Shown here: piece by piece, positions 10,801 to 13,596 of the stretch
Layout of the letters: every line of letters begins with the position of its first letter
Numbering within the stretch: the first letter of the stretch is position 1
From: Rodentolepis nana
Taxonomy: Eukaryota > Platyhelminthes > Cestoda > Cyclophyllidea > Hymenolepididae
DNA length: 13,596 nt
NCBI GenBank assembly: GCA_900617975.1
Contig: UZAE01001383.1
Location: 1 to 13,596, forward strand
Reading direction: 5' to 3'
Made by a program: the position numbers and the translations under genes
The notes under the pieces: generated by a model
What the model saw: the letters and a program-made list of their open reading frames with translations, nothing else
Told to the model about the DNA's origin: nothing
Databases searched by the model: none

Positions 10801-12030
10801 TAAAATGAGGTAAACTAAAATGCCAATAATAATGAAGTCACCATGCGTCCTTGAAAAAAAATCTTAATATCTTTTGTTACTCTGAAGCGTATTGTGCTTT
10901 AGAAATCGAAACAACTGCTTCTTATTTGGTACATAATTTCAACCAATTTTCCTGTGCTCTATTTTGTCTCCATCTGCTATCAATTTATGTTCACTCAGGT
11001 GAAAATTGGTACATGCTAATCAACACTTCGTTTGAAAGATGTTAAATGACAGAAGTATTTTTTCTTCTATAACTGACAGCATTTTCATAACTTCCCCTTT
11101 GAATGAAAAGGGTATTAATAATACCACTCTGGAGAAAAGAAATTAATGTAAATAAAGAAATATTGACAAATATTGGCCCATGAAACCAATGTGTCCGTTG
11201 AGAGGGTGCGAAATGGCGGGCAACAATCGTTAACTCACATGGATGTGCATTTGAGTTTCGGAGGGGAATGGATGGCGCTGATTATAACCTCCAAACGCAA
11301 ATATTTGAAACTTATTTGAAGTAAAATTTGGTTCAAGCATAATTTTTAAAAGGCAGGTGTTAGGCAATTCTTCATATTCTAGGGGCTCACTATTATAGAT
11401 AAGCACATTTCGGAGAAAGTTCTAAAGGGTTTAAGAATTTCATCCAAAGAATCCTTTCAACAAAATTATGAATATGAGGGCATTCAATGCGAGAAGGAAG
11501 GTGTAACTGGAAGTTTATTATTGTTTCAAAAGAAATCGGATTTAGAGTTAATTGTAAATGGAGTTGAATGAATAATGGACTAAAATTAGCATGTCAAAAG
11601 CAATTTAAAGTTGGCATTTTATTGCCTTTTGTGCACAACCATCTATTTTAATACCCTACACATATAATCATCAACATCCTTAAGACTAGTGCAAACTGAG
11701 ATAGGTGGCTGAATTAGCGATGAGAGGGAGAGAAAGAGCTCCAGTCGATCTCTGTTATTCCACATATTTGTAATGTAAAATGGTATCCATTCCGTCTTTT
11801 GACAAACTGACAGGAATCACACAGAAATCCAGTGATCAGATACTGATGTCTGAACCGCGGAATTTAGTGCAATAATACATTGGACTATTTCAACTAAACA
11901 CTAATAGGCAAATTATGTAAACAACATTAGGTGCCTCCGTTTTGATGCTATGGTTGCATTCGTTCATTCCCTTGTTCATTGTCATAATTCAGATTTCCTG
12001 ATTACCATGTTCTGTTAATATGGCAGGCGA
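7832..12030. other. Intergenic or unassigned stretch
   Basis: This is AT-rich sequence with no recognisable coding region, RNA gene or transposon. The open frames here (for example 7949-8251 minus, 9417-9668 plus, 10374-10607 plus with 10337-10591 minus over it) are short, mostly lack ATG starts, show no domain and have low-complexity content. A locally GC-richer patch at about 11190-11290 has no clear function. Confidence 0.6.
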
Positions 12031-12178
12031 TTAAGACCCCCACCCAGGGTTGTACCAGGAAGGGGCTGCGCAACCATGGCGACACGAATATCTGTAAGAT
12101 TTATTCATTCAGATTGTTAAAGTAATTTTTCCGGACATTAATAGTGAGCAGACATTTAACTGAGCCCAACCATCCACA

Positions 12179-12463
12179 TTGCCTCCAAGTGTATTTGCTC
12201 CTAGACTTAGTTTAAGTGTGTCTAACTTGAACAAACCCAATCGTCTCCCTTTTGGTTACCCCCACCCACCCCCTCAAATAGCCAATCGAATAGTAGAATG
12301 TATGATCAGCGCCTCCTTAATCCGAAATGGATCAACGCTGAATGCTTCTCAAAATTTTCATGGTTCCAGGTACGCTTGCCACATATACACAAATGATTTT
12401 CTGCGCACTTTCAATAATCCCATTCAACTATATCCATCTCAACCTGCCGACCATACATTCTAG
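12179..12463 (+). other. Open frame, possible exon of an unrecognised gene
   Basis: This frame is open for 94 codons and has no ATG at its start; an in-frame TGA lies just upstream, so it could only be an internal or terminal exon. The translation is Pro-, Ser- and Asn-rich (for example FGYPHPPPQIANR). A donor-like CAG|GTACGC follows base 12370. An acceptor-like TTTGCAG at 12760-12766 would join it in phase to a 28-codon stretch (with the split codon) ending in TGA at 12849-12851. No domain is recognisable, and the opposite strand is also partly open, so coding status is doubtful. Confidence 0.2.
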
Positions 12464-12916
12464 TTATTTTTCCTTCCACTAATTGAGGTGTTTGCAATAT
12501 TCCATCTGTCATTTAAGCTAATTCCTTTCCATTCTAGTTCTTTTTCAATTTTCACCAAACCGGTAAAGTCCTAAACAATACATCCGTGTAAACGCCACTC
12601 TAAAGTACATTTTTGACCCCTCTGGAATAGCAAAGCAAAACGAATTAACTTTACTGATTTTTCTTACCTGTCAAGACGCTGACAAAAAGCTTTGCTTCTC
12701 ATTGCAGCTTCATCCTGAATTAGAGAATAATTTAATCTAATTCTATTGCAAATTATTTATTTGCAGTATACAACTAGCCTTCACCATTTACATTGAAAAC
12801 ATCGTCTTTGTCATCACCGACACCTTCGAGTTCCAAGACCACACACACTGACTCATTGGTTTGTTATTCCACTGTATTTCCTCTCATCCTCATTTTCAGA
12901 TGGCATTGTTCGATAG

Positions 12917-13222
12917 TCATTTAGCAATTGCTAATGGGACTACAGACACATAACGCCCTCGTTGCACTTCATTCGAATTGTCCACACTCAGTACTGACGC
13001 CTTCTCCAGACAATCAAACCATCCTTCTACTTTCTTCTGCATTACCCCGTACATCTTCTTTGATAGTTTAATGCGTACTTGTTCCACCTAACTACCCAAT
13101 TCAACTAAGTTAGACGTTTTCCTCAAATACATCAGTTTGGCTTGGCAACGGCATAGGAGTATGTAGACATTGTTGACAATATTGTAGTCAGATTTTACCA
13201 CATTAACCTTGAGGTGAAAAGA
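12917..13222 (-). pseudogene. Possible decayed coding sequence, minus strand
   Basis: One minus-strand frame is open from 13222 down to a TGA at 12917-12919, about 100 codons, interrupted only by a TAG at 13088-13090. Its translation is protein-like (for example KKVEGWFDCLEKASVLSVDN). After a shift of one frame, further coding-like sequence continues towards 12780, with another stop. I recognise no family. It could be an old mobile-element or gene fragment. The plus strand also has open segments here, so direction is not certain. It ends about 20 bp before the mariner insertion. Confidence 0.2.
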
Positions 13223-13244
13223 TTAATATTGATTTTACAATATA

Positions 13245-13272
13245 TTGAGTTGGCAACTAAGTCATTGTCGTT
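13245..13272 (+). repeat. Left terminal inverted repeat of the mariner
   Basis: The first 28 or so bases after the TA target have the form of a mariner terminal repeat, the site bound by the transposase. The exact inner boundary needs the right end, which lies outside the window. Confidence 0.7.
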
Positions 13273-13425
13273 TTTGTTGACGGATTCACTCTATGCTTTC
13301 TTTTGTTTTGTTAACGTCGCCAGAGCATCTAACCTATATTTTTTCTTACTGTATGGGCTTCTAGGCTAATTAGTAAAAAATTTTTTTGTTTAGTTCTTTA
13401 GTTTTGTCTTTATCCAAATTTAAAA

Positions 13426-13596
13426 ATGAAAAAAAACAGGACGTGCACTTCCGACACATTTTATTGTATTACTTCCGAAAAGGCAAGAACGCATCGCAAG
13501 CACAAAAGAACTTATGTGCCGTATATGGAGATGAAGCCGCCTTAAAAGAAAGGCAGTGTCGAAATTGGTTTTAAAGATTTCGTTGCGGTGATTTTT
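13426..13596 (+). pseudogene. Mariner transposase, N-terminal part, disrupted
   Basis: In the frame starting at 13428 the translation has the N-terminal DNA-binding region of mariner transposases: HFRHILLYYFRKGKNASQAQ (first helix-turn-helix), then CAVYGDEAALKERQCRNWF. Two lesions are visible. The only nearby ATG, at 13426-13428, is one base out of frame with this region, next to a run of eight A's, consistent with a lost base just after the start. Second, a TAA at 13572-13574 sits where the family usually has a residue between NWF and the RFRxGDF motif; RFRCGDF continues in frame after it. The stretch from 13386 that is open without an ATG is just leader sequence. This copy is therefore very unlikely to make active transposase. 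The DD34D catalytic domain is outside the window. Confidence 0.88.

Larger units (their letters stand above)
13245..13596 (+). mobile_element. Mariner-type (Tc1/mariner) DNA transposon, 5' part
   Basis: The left end begins TTGAGTTGGCAACTAAGTCA directly after a TA dinucleotide (13243-13244), the target duplicated by this superfamily. The GTTGGCAACTAAGT core resembles terminal repeats of many animal mariners. About 180 bp of leader then precede the transposase reading frame, as is usual in a roughly 1.3-kb mariner. The element runs off the window, so the right terminal repeat and the catalytic domain are not visible. Confidence 0.88.

Noticed and set aside
12900..12953. Short plus-strand frame MALFDSHLAIANGTTDT after a strong TTTTCAG
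   Set aside because: The acceptor is good, but 17 codons with no homology and an overlapping open minus strand are too little to call an exon.
1..13596. tRNA genes, rRNA, CRISPR arrays, bacterial operons
   Set aside because: No clear tRNA B-box with a foldable cloverleaf, no regularly spaced repeats, and no prokaryotic gene organisation were seen by eye.

Overview
This is eukaryotic, AT-rich, intron-containing metazoan DNA. It has long introns with GT..AG borders, microsatellites, dispersed repeats and a mariner-type DNA transposon; nothing in it looks bacterial. I suspect an invertebrate, possibly a flatworm, because of the long AT-rich introns and the mariner, but no single feature proves that.

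Layout. Positions 1-7291 hold the 3' part of one plus-strand gene for a neuronal calcium sensor (recoverin/NCS-family) EF-hand protein. Two coding exons are visible: 1869-2141 (91 codons) and 7103-7291 (62 codons plus TAA). A 4,961-bp intron separates them, and at least 1,868 bp of another intron lie upstream. Together they encode 153 residues: the family's degenerate first EF-hand (Cys-Pro-x-Gly) and three canonical calcium-binding EF-hands. The myristoylated N-terminus (about 35 residues) must lie before the window. A 3'UTR of about 0.5 kb with CCT and CT repeats follows and probably ends at an ATTAAA signal near 7806.

Two nearly identical copies of a 49-bp sequence lie at 1-49 and 2451-2499, one on each side of the first visible exon. 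They appear to be pieces of a dispersed repeat; each has two overlapping 8-bp palindromes and a consensus-like GTAAGT.

From about 7832 to 12030 I see no convincing gene. From about 12030 to 13225 the base composition changes, becoming richer in C and T on the plus strand. Partly open reading frames and strong-looking splice signals occur on both strands, so this may be a decayed gene or mobile element, or exons of an unrecognised gene. From 13245 to the window end is the 5' part of a mariner element: TA target, terminal repeat and the first part of the transposase. At least two lesions make it defective: the only nearby ATG is out of frame, and a TAA interrupts the first helix-turn-helix region.

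Only the calcium sensor gene is confidently functional. I found no new multi-gene system. The most useful leads are the palindromic repeat pair, the ambiguous coding-like block next to the mariner, and the divergent C-terminal half of the calcium sensor.
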